Shown piece by piece: positions 35,976-46,660 of a stretch of DNA of 64,000 nucleotides (position 1 is the stretch's first letter; each line of letters opens with the position of its first letter). The DNA lies in the NCBI RefSeq assembly GCF_905404315.1, contig NC_066288.1, positions 6,906,501 through 6,970,500 of the forward strand. Direction: 5' to 3'. The translations under genes were made by a program, and so were the position numbers. The notes below the pieces were generated by a model. It was given only the letters and a program-made list of their open reading frames with translations. It had not been told where the DNA came from and ran no database searches. This DNA is from Leptidea sinapis. Its lineage: Eukaryota; Arthropoda; Insecta; Lepidoptera; Pieridae.

Positions 35976-37057
35976 AATAGATTAGAAAAACGTAATTAAC
36001 AAATATGACAATGTGTAATTTCGAATTCAAATTTGAAGACACTGATTTACATATTAATTTTTTGTATCATATCAGTTATCAACGGACTTACGTAAAGGTA
36101 TATTCGGCCGATAGAGTATGCTAATGAAAATACATAATATGTGCATGTTACATATCTAAAAAAATTAAAATACAAGAACGCAAAGATACCTTTAAATTAT
36201 TGTTACAAAAAAGTATTAGCTATTTCTAATACATGAGTTCTCAGAATCATCCTTTTACAATAAAGTTGTGTGCCAGTAATTTTTGAGGGATATTTTTCGG
36301 TCAAATCGCGATAGGATACATAATAAATATAAAATAATTTTCATTCATAAAACTTAACACAGATAATTAATACGTCTAGCTAGAGCCTTTTATTGCTAGA
36401 CAACTGATAAAAACAGTCAGGTTTATTACTTTAGTGTGCGTAACAAGCTACGTCTTACACTCGCGATTTGTATGACACTTTGTGTGAGTGTGCGTGAATT
36501 GCTCTAAATAAATAGAGGTTAACAGTCAACATCCATTTTTTTTGACGTTTTCACAGCTGTCACAGTCTATCTACGTATAAATGACCTAAGAAACGTAATG
36601 GTGACGATCGCTTCCTATTTGGGTCTGTTTCTACTTTTTTCTCCTAAAACTGCAGATAAAGTTTACTACGAATATTTAAAATATAATACGATTCAACTTC
36701 TATTGAATTATGTATAAGCTTTTAAGTAGAATCGTGGCTAGTTGATCATAATCAGCTGAAATAGACAGTTACCTTTAATATGATTGTCCAAATTGTTTAA
36801 GCATAACTTAGCGTACTATCAAAGAAATACCAGACTGGATTGTACATATGTTTCTTTATATTATTAAAAATGTACATGATTGGTACAATCCAAATGAATA
36901 TATAAGTATTTATTATAAAATACGTTTATATTTATTCCAATTGATACCAAAGCGGAATAAATTTAAGATAGGTTCAATAATATTATATACCACAAGCCGA
37001 TCTTTCGGGCAATAATAAAAGACCGATGTGGTAAATTATCACTGTCAAATTAAAGTA
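35976..37057. other. AT-rich intergenic DNA with a small hairpin
   Basis: No gene. TACCACAAGCCGATCTTT near 36989 pairs with AAAGACCGATGTGGTA near 37018-37033 as an imperfect hairpin. Confidence 0.5.
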
Positions 37058-37285
37058 TTTACGGCTGTTTTCAATAACCTATCTACCCTTAGTTCAACTA
37101 ACGGATACATTGCTGTCACCGTTTAATGACAAGACCTTATCTATCCATAGTTATGTCAATATAGTTATAGTCCAATGCTATCTGTCAATAGGTTATTGGA
37201 ATGTAAGTAAGCGTTAAAGGATAGATTTGTCTACGTTATAGTAAGTTAAACTAAGGATAGATAGGTTATTGAAAACGGCCGTAAA
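37058..37285. mobile_element. 228-bp MITE with TTTACGGC(C/T)GTTTTC ends
   Basis: The left end reads TTTACGGCTGTTTTCAATAA and continues CCTATCTACCCTTAG. The right end is its near-perfect complement over ~40 bp. A partial relative lies at 61065-61150, and an element with a similar ACGGCCGTT end is at 45197-45469. No coding sequence. Confidence 0.8.
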
Positions 37286-38073
37286 TCTATACCTACCTAT
37301 TTCTTTCAAATCAAAAACTACATCACCGCGTATATGATTTTAGTTATAATATAACATTTAAATGATTTTATATCACTTTTTTCGAATGCGAAACCATAGT
37401 AGGATTTAAAAGAATACTCTCTATTGAGCGTATCGAAAACAAGTATTGTCAAATTATTAAGTACATTATTATTCTTAAAAAAAACCTGTTCCCCTTTCAG
37501 TCGCATTCAAAACGAAAACACACGATAATTAATATAAGCGTAATTTCATCTAAAATTTATACGGATTAAACCTAAGTACTTGATTAAGGGTTAATCACAA
37601 TAAAACTATATCTAGTATCACATCAGAAAATAAAATCATTTTAAATCTACAGTGTACTTTACCGAATTACGACAGTTAAAACTGATTCCCCGTCGCGATT
37701 ACATCAATATCATTATGTACCCAAGGTCACCAGTCACAAGGTACCAAGTACTGTCCAATTAATACGTACCACAACATACAATTAAAGCTTTGCTTAGCGA
37801 CTTGCAATCACTCTATTACAAAACTAATGCATCACAAAATCCTGACGTCATCTCTGTTGACGTATGTGAGCGCGCGCTTGGAATATTCATCGTTCTGTTT
37901 AGCGGGTTATAATTATTTACCAAAACATCAGGTACCATTATAGCGGACATTACATCCTTGATTGTTGCATTTCTCGCTCCATTCTTACGACAGCCTTGAC
38001 ATGCGTGGCATCCAGGCCTTGTTTGCAGTAGATGGAAGCCCCGAAACAGACACGGGTCTGTCGCGAAGCTGTA
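37286..38073. other. Downstream flank of the gremlin-like gene
   Basis: Non-coding. The stretch next to the stop codon (37860-38073) is less AT-rich and probably holds the 3' UTR. I did not find a canonical AATAAA for the minus strand close to the stop. The 62-codon frame at 37318-37506 has no recognisable features. Confidence 0.4.
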
Positions 38074-38733
38074 TCAGTTTACGCCGACGGGTAAACACTT
38101 ACACTGCTTAATCTTTTGTAAACGTTTCCGTTTGAACGGAGGGTTTTGGCCGGGACAGCGGAGCGTCACTGTAATCCAAGTAAACTTTTTCGGCTTACAA
38201 AAAGAACATGATTTAAACGCAGGTGGCGGACGCTCGTCATTACCCTCCCGCCGTCGGGGATTTTTCGGAATGTAAAACGAATTGCACTGTCCATAACAGA
38301 AATTGTTTAACACTGTCGCTTGCAAACACCCCGGCTCACGAATTTTTTGCACCAACTGTTCAGTTTTACACCAATCTTCCTTAAGATATTCCTTCTTCGT
38401 TACAACCAAGGCATTCTTTGACGACTTCAATATATTTCTAAATGCGACGCCCTTTGGTATTTCTGTTGCTTCATCTTGTTCTGGCACGGAAACGACGAGA
38501 GTTTCAGAGCTACCTTCGCCGAGTTCATTTCTCTGAACGTAGGAAGTAGACGAACCAGTGTCCTCTGTTCGTTTCCGTGCTGCTAACATCTTAGCTACTT
38601 GCTCCGTATCGATGATATCCAGTATCGAGTCGGTCGGTGTGAACGGTCGTTTACCGACGCCGGCACTGACACCGCAAACGGCTAAAATCGCCGCAGCGAA
38701 GAGCCAAACACACGACTTCGTTAGGTTCTCCAT
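38074..38733 (-). CDS. Gremlin-like secreted BMP antagonist (DAN family, cystine knot)
   Basis: The 219-residue protein has a signal peptide (hydrophobic core about residues 9-22, likely cleavage after VSA at 24), a variable acidic/basic middle, and a C-terminal cystine-knot domain (about 122-213). The domain has nine cysteines at 122, 136, 146, 150, 176, 179, 193, 211 and 213, with hallmark motifs FCYGQCNSFYIP, SCSFCKPKKF, VTLRCP and KQCKC. This order and spacing is that of gremlin (DAN/Cerberus family), which binds and blocks BMP ligands outside the cell. About seven extra residues (RREGNDE region) lie between the fourth and fifth cysteines relative to what I expect for vertebrate gremlin. 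The start chosen is the ATG at 38733: the two codons before it (TTG CAG) end in a splice acceptor. The whole product lies in one exon. Family assignment is secure; BMP antagonism in this species is inferred. Confidence 0.93.
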   Translation of the reverse strand: MENLTKSCVWLFAAAILAVCGVSAGVGKRPFTPTDSILDIIDTEQVAKMLAARKRTEDTGSSTSYVQRNELGEGSSETLVVSVPEQDEATEIPKGVAFRNILKSSKNALVVTKKEYLKEDWCKTEQLVQKIREPGCLQATVLNNFCYGQCNSFYIPKNPRRREGNDERPPPAFKSCSFCKPKKFTWITVTLRCPGQNPPFKRKRLQKIKQCKCLPVGVN

Positions 38734-38817
38734 CTGCAATAAAATGAACGTAAATTACCAAGTGTAATTTTAAAACCTGTAGGCTTCGCTCGAAAGGAAG
38801 TCGTAGGTTTAACTCAC
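38734..38817 (-). other. 84-bp 5' UTR intron of the gremlin-like gene
   Basis: On the minus strand the donor GTGAGT starts at 38817, and the acceptor TTCATTTTATTGCAG ends at 38734, immediately before the ATG. Both sites fit insect consensus. This implies a non-coding first exon upstream. Confidence 0.65.
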
Positions 38818-39000
38818 GTTGTATCGAGAGATGAGAGGCAATATGTCGTAGGCTGTGCGTTGGTTGTGGCCGTTGTCCGCGGGTTGGGAACGAGTGAACG
38901 CGTGTGCGCAGAGCCGGCTTGCAGAGCGGTAATGAGCGCGAGCGCCCCTCAATGGACCACTGCTCAATGAACGGGATGACTCACACACCGCGCCTCCATC
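38818..39000 (-). promoter_or_regulatory. Probable first exon and promoter of the gremlin-like gene
   Basis: This is the only extended GC- and CpG-rich stretch around the gene (38820-38990), in contrast to the AT-rich surroundings. The 5' UTR exon should end at 38818 before the GTGAGT donor. No clear TATA box is visible, so the transcription start is not placed. A 78-codon plus-strand frame at 38904-39140 is a shadow of this composition. Confidence 0.45.
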
Positions 39001-39140
39001 ATAGAACCTTTACTATCAATCGTATTCTTGCAGATGCGACACGCACGTGTTTGAGCTTACGATCCTGTTACCTGATTACAATGCCAACCAATTCCTTTGT
39101 TGTTTTGTACATTTGCGCGGGTATCGTCGTTTGTTTATAA

Positions 39141-41384
39141 ATGTCTCCGACACGCTTTGCGATAAGCGTGTTTGTTTTTTGTTGTAAGTCTGTCAAAGAA
39201 TATTTAATTACATTTAACTATCCATAATACAACGTGTCCCTGCTAAAATTCTATAAACAAAACTAAAAGAATACATTTAAATGACGTCAATATTGCCGTT
39301 AAAATTTACTGCCATTGAATCATACTACAGTTATCATTATTTTTAATTAAGTAAGTATATTTTTTCATCTTCTTATTATTATGATGATTTTATTAATTTT
39401 ATACATTTTCATTCATTTTAAATCATGACAATTATTGTAATCACTTATTGAAAGTTTTATCGTAATACCTATTCACCATTACCATCATCAAATATATTAT
39501 TTATTATAACAATAAGTACTATAAATACATATATTGATTTTGCAGTGTTCTATCGCTATGAATATATAATATAGTTTTGATTTGAGATATATTCAATCAA
39601 AATTTCGCTTATTTTAAATCAATGAATTCACAATTTAAATTCCAATCATAGGCTAAAAAAATGTGCGGTAATAAGACCCCGTCATGAACACAGTTCGTTA
39701 CGCATTCTCTATCTCCTTTCCACCTTTCGTAACTTAAGACTATGTGCTATCTTCTGCACTGTTCTTCTGCATATCAATGATATGTTTCATACCTCCAAGT
39801 GACGCCGTATATACAAGGCATGCAGATCTCTCGGGAAATTGTTGAACAATGCCGAAAGAATCTTGTATCTTCTATCGCATCGGCATTCCGATTATCTTAC
39901 CACATTGGGTAAAATAAATCTTGTTTGAATTAATCCACAAAAGTATCGATTTAACACATTAACCATTATGAGACTCTTTTGTCATATAGCCCCTCTTCCA
40001 CAATTCTCGTTTTTATAGCTCGCCTAGTATCAAAATCTCCAGCAATTGCCAATTCCAGGGTTACCTGCAGGGCGAAGAGAAATTGGTTTCAAAGATACAT
40101 CGAGTCATCAAGAGTAGGGCAATTCTCCCAGCTGGCATACATTATATCGCTCTAGCAAAGTTTTACCACATTTGGAGTATTTCTCTCACGCCTCTTCCTA
40201 AGGGCGGACAAGTTTATGTTTCTGTGACTCCCTGGTATTGCAAGAGAGAACGCTCGTTTCTCGCCGAAACTCTTCCTAAAGAAAGCCTTTTCATCCCCAA
40301 ATGCAACTTTCGTTCCGAGGATAGGAGGACATTTTCAGAGTAATCTAACGTCGTGAAAAAAAAATTTTGTGTGTTGGTCTGTTTGTCTGTTAATTTGAAC
40401 ATGCTTAGCTCGGTTTTAGCTTTTGTATTGTATCAATCTCTCTGTAAAATTGTTTGTTGCATACCAAATAGTTCAAAATAATCTAAAACGTTATGCTAAT
40501 TCAAATAGTATGCGAAAAACTATGCAAATTCTAGAATTTTAAAAATATTAAGGGTCACGATTCAAAATAAAACCTTTTCCCTCAAGTTACACTGCACATA
40601 ATATGCAAATTTTGATTAAAATCGGTAATTTACCATCATCGCAGAAAAACCACGTGAAGATTATTCATTTATTTTTATTTTTATGGGAAACATACAGAAT
40701 ATTAAAAACTTATAAGTAACACAAATTATTTTCTTCCTTGATGGAACCAGTTTCCACCAATTACTAAAACATATAGCTTAATCGATAAAATTTACGTGAT
40801 AAGAACTAACTAAAATGAAAAATGAGAGCTGAAAACAATATCACAACAAAATGTTGCACATTACATTTAGGGAAACATGATATATACATTAATCAGTCAG
40901 TATTATTTTTCAGAGAGCACCAATATTAATATGAAAAATTTCCGCATCTCCATAGTTACTCGTACTGTTGAAGTTATTACACATTATGTAAAACAAGTCA
41001 TATTTAGTTGGTTTTGGACAGGTGGCAGTATTGATCAAAATACTTTGTGTAGGCAGAATGTAAAATGCCGTATCTGCGATAGACTTGTGATCGTAACCGG
41101 AGATATTTTCTCACCTATGGTCCGGCGCCGGTTGAGACGACTCGAACGGCTCTGTACTCGCGCCTGGCGCCATTCTCATCATGATTTTCGGTTTACAATA
41201 CAGATTACACAAAACTATTTACGTAGAGTTGTAATCTTACGAGAATTTAAATGGAGTTTTCTAAATATTATTGTTAGTATTTGGTTCATGAAATTGAGTA
41301 TTTATTATTGGATTGTATGAGTTTATAATCGTTTTTGTACTTAATACATTTTGTTTCTTATAGTCGTGATGACCCTGACTTATA
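39141..41384. other. Intergenic DNA with two unsupported open frames
   Basis: Mostly AT-rich. Frames at 40083-40343 (86 codons) and 40877-41320 (147 codons) are the longest. The second has a central arginine-rich stretch in a GC-rich patch (41110-41170) between AT-rich, hydrophobic ends. Neither has a recognisable domain, splice sites or promoter, and I treat both as chance or relic. Confidence 0.4.
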
Positions 41385-41485
41385 AAACTTGATGGCTTCG
41401 AATCCCAGTAGGTTCAATCATATGTGTGATTTATATTTATCTTTAAGTATGTATCGTATATAAAATATATCGTTCAATGTGAGGT
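41385..41485 (+). repeat. tRNA-derived SINE fragment
   Basis: It contains TTCGAATCCCAGTAGGTTC, the B-box-like part of a tRNA-derived SINE, followed by a tail with TTTAAGTATGTATCGTATAT. The A-box half is missing. Confidence 0.5.
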
Positions 41486-41491
41486 CACCAC

Positions 41492-41803
41492 CTACCAGTG
41501 GGAGGCTCCTTTGCACAAGATGCCGGCTAGATTATGGGTACCACAACGGCGCCTTTTTCTGCCGTGAAGCAGTTATGTGTAAGCATTACTGTGTTTCGGT
41601 CTCAAGGGCCGTAGCTTGTGAAATTGCTGTGCAAATGAGACTTAATATGTTATGTCTCAAGATGACGAGCGCAGTTGTAGTGCCATTCAGAATTTATGGG
41701 GTTTTTATAGTATGTTCCTGAGCGGCACTGCACTGATATGGGGAGGGCGTTTCAATTACCATCAGCTGAACATCCTGCTCGTCTCGACCGTTTCATAAAA
41801 AAA
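41492..41803 (-). mobile_element. Dispersed ~300-bp element, copy F (near full length)
   Basis: On the plus strand it reads CCAGTGGGAGGCTCCTTTGC, GGGTACCACAACGGCGCC, AGACTTAATATGTTATGTCT and ACATCCTGCTCGTCTCGACC, ending in an A-run. This is the inverted family consensus. The frame at 41479-41721 is an artefact. Confidence 0.8.
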
Positions 41804-42109
41804 CTCAGTGTTCATCGATTTTAAAGCTTACATTATTAATTTCTGATCAAAGAATCACAATTTCATTGAATATACTCTCTAATTGATCACTTGCATATAA
41901 TAATATGTAGGCATATAACAGATATTTCTTCTTGTTTGGACTTTAAAACTTAATCCCGGGTATTACAAATTATCTGGCGTACTATCGGAATTACCATTAG
42001 TCATAAATTAACCACAATAAAATTTTCCGGTACTTATTATACAAAGCCTATCATTGTTGCTTAAACAAGTTAATTATAGTTCTAGAAAAAATACTAATTA
42101 ATATTTTTG

Positions 42110-42297
42110 ATGTTTTGACGCCCACTCAGCTAGAGATCTCGGGTTCGAATCCCAGTAGGTGCAAACATTTATATGATGAATATGGATGTTTGTGTCCGAG
42201 CCGTGGATATTTATATGTGTTTAAGCATATCGTAATAAATACATTGTTGTCTTATACCCATAGTGCAGGCTATGAAAAGCTTGGGGAAATATAATTT
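42110..42297 (+). mobile_element. tRNA-derived SINE copy
   Basis: CCACTCAGCTAGAGATCTCG is followed by the B-box GGTTCGAATCC and CAGTAGGTGCAAAC, then a non-tRNA body ending CTTGGGGAAATATAATTTG. It cannot be a functional tRNA because the acceptor arm is absent. A close relative lies at 43560-43755. Copy E begins right behind it. Confidence 0.65.
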
Positions 42298-42480
42298 GTT
42301 TTTTTTTTTTAATGAAAATAAGGGACGAGACGAGCAGGACGTTCAACTGATGGTAATTGATACACCCTACCCATTACAATGCAGTGCCGCTCAGGATTCA
42401 TGAAAAACCCAAAATTCTGAGCGGCACTACAATTGTGCACAATTGTCACCTTGAGACATAAGATGTTAAGTTTCATTTGC
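42298..42480 (+). mobile_element. Dispersed ~300-bp element, copy E (3'-truncated)
   Basis: The T-run start, GGACGAGACGAGCAGGACG, GTGCCGCTCAGGATTC, AAAACCCAAAATTCTGAGCG and GAGACATAAGATGTTAAG are clear. The copy stops after TTTCATTTGC. Confidence 0.75.
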
Positions 42481-42859
42481 ATTTATACATGAATATTTCC
42501 TCTCTTCATTTGGCCCGGCTAATATGTGATTGTATTTTTACATTCAATTTTTTTTCAAGTATTATTAATTGTAGTCTAAATCTAGTATAAATATTTCTGT
42601 TCCTAGTTGAATCTTGAGAAAGAACGTAAGTTTTCTCTTGCATTATTGAAAACAGATTTTTATCATCACTCTCCTATGCTTAGGCCCAACCAAGCGACTT
42701 TCAACGAGATAAATAGGATTCATTTATATCTAGTTTACTATCTGTGGTCAGACATACTAAGACCATGTTTATTTACAATTAGATTGTAACATGTGTTAAT
42801 TTTTTGGTTATTATTATTTATGAGTTTAAGTTTGTAAAAAGTTTTAGTAACTTTGTAAA

Positions 42860-43299
42860 AGTCCTACACCGTGTCTGTCGTCTGTTTCTTCGCAAAAAAC
42901 TCAAAAACTACAGAATCGATTTTTGTGCTGTTTTCACCAGTGGATGGCGTAGTTTTCGAGAAAGGTATTAGTATATAATTTGTTAAGTTTTGTACCCAAT
43001 TTTGTACATATTAACGATATTTGTTGGAGGTCTCGGAAAAAATAAGCCTTTTTGGGAGCTTTTAAGGAATACGCTGTCTAAGGCCTTTGATATATAACAA
43101 AAGTAAGGTGGAATTATCTATCACATATAGGTCTACAGAAAAATCCACGATGGAATATGTCTATCTCTTATACTATATCGACTGTTTCATTTTTAACTAC
43201 TTTAATAATGGCAACACATTTCCAACGACTTTAGACTACATTATGCCCGAATACTTATTTTTTTTCTATTATAAGAACAGCGTCTGTCGGGTCAGCTAG
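42860..43299 (+). mobile_element. Helitron-like element, 3' end at CTAG 43296-43299
   Basis: The 3' end reads GCGTCTGTCGGGTCAGCTAG and the body includes GTCTGTTTCTTCGC, AAAAACTCAAAAACTAC and TTTTGTGCTGTTTTCACC, sequences typical of short lepidopteran Helitrons. The 5' end is not precise. Frames at 42607-42789 and 43087-43299 are not genes. Confidence 0.6.
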
Positions 43300-43509
43300 T
43301 CTATATATATATAAAAGTGAATGTATGTTTGTATGTTCCTTAATAACTCCTAAACTATTCGACCGATCTCAATGAAATCTTTTGTAATAGATTCGTTGAA
43401 GCTCAAGAAAGGTTAACATATATAGTTTGTCGTGTCAAGATCCCACCCACGCATTTACCATATCACTCGAACCGTTTATTGATATAACAACGTCTGTCGG
43501 GTCAGCTAG
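43300..43509 (+). mobile_element. Second Helitron joined directly to the first (210 bp)
   Basis: TCTATATATATATAAAAGTG starts immediately after the CTAG of the preceding element, and the element ends CGTCTGTCGGGTCAGCTAG before a T (43510). The two 3' ends are nearly identical, but the bodies differ. Confidence 0.65.
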
Positions 43510-43559
43510 TAATAAATAAATACAACCACAAAATATATCCATATAGCTCAGTGTTTACT

Positions 43560-43755
43560 GTTTAGTAACCCTGCCTACTGAGCTAGTGGTCCCGGTTTCA
43601 TATCCCGGTAAGTGCAAACGTTTATATGATTAATAAGGATGTTTGTTTCCAAGTAATATATGTTTAAGTAAGTATATTGCAATAAATATATCGTTGTCTT
43701 GTAACCCATAACACAGGCTATGCCTAGTTTGGGCAAGATAATTTGTGTAAAAATG
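43560..43755 (+). mobile_element. tRNA-derived SINE copy
   Basis: CTGAGCTAGTGGTCCCGGTT and CATATCCCGGTAAGTGCAAA form a degraded tRNA-like head. The tail GTTGTCTTGTAACCCATAAC and GGGCAAGATAATTTGTG matches the copies at 42110-42297 and, inverted, 53220-53400. Confidence 0.6.
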
Positions 43756-44495
43756 TGTCACATTATATAATATTAATATTATAATATAATCCACAGCTGT
43801 ATATATCTAGTAGTGCACAAGACTTAATGGAAACCTTTTAATATTAATCATTAAAACGTCGATCAAAGCCAACATGTTAGATTAGTTAACATCAATCATT
43901 CCTAGAATCTTCAATCTCCACGCTTCCACCCAGTCGCTTCCCACAATGGCCATAGAAACTGTTTGTATGGGGCATCCGGAGTTCGTAGCCTTCCGCGAAC
44001 CGTGGGTGTACCGGAGTGGGTGAACTTGGTATACGATTATATTATTAAGTGCTATCCATTCCCGGCTTTAAGTCCTGAGACGAAATAGAAAATGTTGTCA
44101 AACAAAAAATTTACATCGTTAATAATTTCTGACTGAATCTTATCCGAAACAAACATTTTATTATTACTAGGAATCACTGAGCACAAATTTAAGAAGTATT
44201 AATGCTCCGTTGACAAAGAAGTCTTACTATAGTATAGTAGATTATATAGGAGATAATGATGGATGGTTTTGTCTGGTTCTGCACGGACTACCTAAAATTG
44301 TATGTTCTGTACTGAGTAGGCCAACCAATTTTGTTAATACGATTTGAAGGATGGGCTGAGAGTTATTATTTATCACACGCATTTTGGATAGGTGAAATCT
44401 CGGGAGGTCGCGTCACCGAAATGCATATAGCAGTGTATCTGTAGCTATAGGGCCGACGTATTGCGCAACATTAGTGCTGTTTATATCTTATAAGA
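43756..44495. other. Intergenic DNA with a dispersed-repeat piece
   Basis: No gene. Bases 44205-44325 contain CTTACTATAGTATAGTAGAT, TTTGTCTGGTTCTGCACGGA and CCTAAAATTGTATG, the inverted relative of 30416-30510. Confidence 0.5.
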
Positions 44496-44807
44496 TTACC
44501 AGTGGGAGGCCCCTTTGCACAGGATGCCGGCTACATTATGGGTACCACAACGGCGCCTATTTCTACCGTAAAGCAGTAACGTCTAAGCATTACTGTGATT
44601 CGGTCTGAAGGGCGCCGTAGCTAGTGAAATTACTGGGCAAATGAGACTTAACATCTTATGTCTCAAGGTGACGAGCTTAGTTGTATCAGAATTTTTGGGG
44701 TTTTTCAAGAATATTGAACGGCACTACATTGTAATGGACAGGGCGTATCAATTACCATCAACTGAACGTCCTGCTCGTCTTGTCCCTTATTTTCATAAAA
44801 AAAAAAT
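44496..44807 (-). mobile_element. Dispersed ~300-bp element, copy G (near full length)
   Basis: On the plus strand it starts TTACCAGTGGGAGGCCCC, passes GGTACCACAACGGCGCC, AGACTTAACATCTTATGTCT and GTTTTTCAAGAATATTGAAC, and ends CTTATTTTCATAAAA plus an A-run. This is the inverted family consensus. Confidence 0.8.
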
Positions 44808-45196
44808 TTAATGGATTTAGTGTAAAGTTAAATTTGTGTATATTGAAATAGCGCTTTTGTTTAATTAATAATATTGAAAATAAGTGTTATAAATAAATTG
44901 AAATTAGTTATTTGATTTTTTTTAAACATTACGAAATTTCTAATTTTAATACTTAAAGTTCTAAGTTTTCACTTCCATCGGCAGTCCATACAAGTGCATT
45001 TGTTTTAAATTGCATTAAATTTTCTTCTCAATAGTCTCACATCATCAAAGTATGGACTTATAATCAAAAGACTTAATTACTTCTTATGCCGTGTCACTAT
45101 CATTTTTATCACCTTTTTACCACCCTTACGATCCAGTTTAGCAACCTAGGCCAAAGCCATGAAAATAATCTTAGGTCGTGGGCTTAATATGTGTGT
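44808..45196. other. AT-rich intergenic DNA
   Basis: Nothing recognisable on either strand. Confidence 0.5.
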
Positions 45197-45469
45197 AACG
45201 GCCGTTACCAATATTCAGCCTATCTCTTACTTGAGATAAAAATCGTAACTATCGTTGACTTTTCTGTCCCAATAAACTTATCGACGGTAACTTACCTTAT
45301 CCGTAAACTCTGTCTGTCAATGGACGTATAGCTTAACAGCGATAGAAGTTTGTATGGAAATTGCAATTCACGCGTCTCAATATAAAGCGATAAGAATGAC
45401 TTATTACTAATGACAGTAGAAGGTAGTAATATATCTATATCTGTAGATATTATATTGGGAACGGCCGTA
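45197..45469. mobile_element. ~273-bp MITE-like element with ACGGCCGTT ends
   Basis: The left end reads AACGGCCGTTACCAATATT and the right end complements to TTACGGCCGTTCCCAATATA. ACGGCCGT is itself a palindrome. The ends resemble those of the 37058-37285 element but the interior differs, so it is a related but separate family. Confidence 0.55.
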
Positions 45470-45915
45470 AATCTTCAGAACAGATTTCTTGATAGTTTAC
45501 GCTCAAAGAGATTCTGAAATTCCATTAACTAAATAGATACAGGTGAAGAGTAAAAAAGTTGAATTAATACGAATAAATGCCCGCAAGGAAAACCATAAAG
45601 CACACACTATTAATAACTGCAATTCTAAATTCAAATCTAATGCAGTGTTAATAAAACATTTATAGTTCTATCGGTGTATAGCTGGAGCATTTCCAAGCAT
45701 AATCATTGTAATATTACCCAAACAGAGTATATCAATCTATCGTGCTGTATTTGTGCTATGAATCATTCTAATTGATAGTTACAATTGTTGAGGATAATAA
45801 TTATAGGGTGGAGACGATCTAAACGAGGTAAAGAATGTAATTTATTTCAGTATACATTCAGTGTACACGTCACTGATTATTGTGGCCGTTGATATAAACA
45901 ATATCTATACATAGG
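45470..45915. other. AT-rich intergenic DNA
   Basis: Nothing recognisable on either strand. Confidence 0.5.
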
Positions 45916-46155
45916 TACCAGTGGAACGCTCCTTTGCACAGGATGCCGGCTAGATTATGGGTACCACAACCTATTTCTGCCGTGCAGCAGTTATTGTAAG
46001 CATTACTGTCTGAAGGGCGCCGTAGCTAGTGAATTTACTGGGCAAATGAGACTTAACATCTTATATCTCAAGGTGACGAGCACAGTTGTAGCGCCGCACA
46101 GAATTTTTGGGTCTTTCAAGAATCCTGAGGGGCACTGAATTGAAATGGGCAGGAT
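45916..46155 (-). mobile_element. Dispersed ~300-bp element, copy H (truncated)
   Basis: It has ACCAGTGGAACGCTCCTTTG, GGGTACCACAACCTATTTC and CTTAACATCTTATATCTC, and stops after GAAATGGGCAGGATG, where a Helitron-like copy begins. The minus-strand frame at 46003-46266 crosses this junction and is not a gene. Confidence 0.7.
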
Positions 46156-46157
46156 GT

Positions 46158-46480
46158 AAAAAATATATAAATAAAATTGGAGTGTACTGTTTAAAAAAAA
46201 ATTGTAATATTGAAATAACCGATTTTTACTACATGTATATGAATATATAGGCAGTACATACATCAAAATAACATTGTTTACAATTTTTGTCTGTCTGTTT
46301 GTTCCGGCTAATCTCTGAAATGGCTGGATTTTGTAGCTGATTTAATAAGGAGTAACTTAGGCTGCATTTATTTTATATTTTTTTTACTTTACAAAAATAT
46401 AGTAATGTTGCAATGTCCAAGAAACGGTCTAACTCTAAGAATAATTTATATGGTAAAACCACGTTTACCGGATCAGCCAG
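46158..46480 (+). mobile_element. Degraded Helitron, relative of the 50009-50346 copy
   Basis: It shares AAATAAAATTGGAGTG, TACTACATGTATATGAATAT, GTCTGTCTGTTTGTTCCGG and GTAATGTTGCAATGTCCAAG with the better preserved copy. The 3' end has decayed to GGATCAGCCAG, so CTAG is lost. The frame at 46405-46653 runs out of it. Confidence 0.65.
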
Positions 46481-46495
46481 TTGGTTTATATAATA

Positions 46496-46660
46496 CTAGC
46501 TTTTACTCACGATTTTGTCCGCGTGGAATAGTTTCTATGGGCCGAAATTTTTATTTATTAGGATACTTTGCAAATAATACACTCGCAAACTGCTCTTTAC
46601 GCTGCCAGCGCGGCAATCTTCTACGATACAGCGGATATCCCTTGTCATTGTAGACAGTCT
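46496..46660 (-). mobile_element. Inverted Helitron 3' end
   Basis: The plus strand starts CTAGCTTTTACTCACGATTT and TGTCCGCGTGGAATAG, the reverse complement of a common lepidopteran Helitron 3' end with its terminal CTAG at 46496-46499. The 5' end is not recognisable. Confidence 0.5.

Noticed and set aside
38303..38767. Plus-strand frames opposite the gremlin-like gene
   Set aside because: They are antisense shadows of the minus-strand coding sequence.
40083..40343. 86-codon open frame
   Set aside because: No recognisable motif and no supporting signals.
40877..41320. 147-codon open frame
   Set aside because: No recognisable domain, AT-driven hydrophobic ends and a GC-rich centre out of keeping with them, no splice or promoter signals. 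Chance or repeat relic is more likely.
42110..42175. tRNA gene with a GGTTCGAATCC B-box
   Set aside because: No acceptor stem or complete cloverleaf; the sequence continues into a SINE tail shared with other copies.
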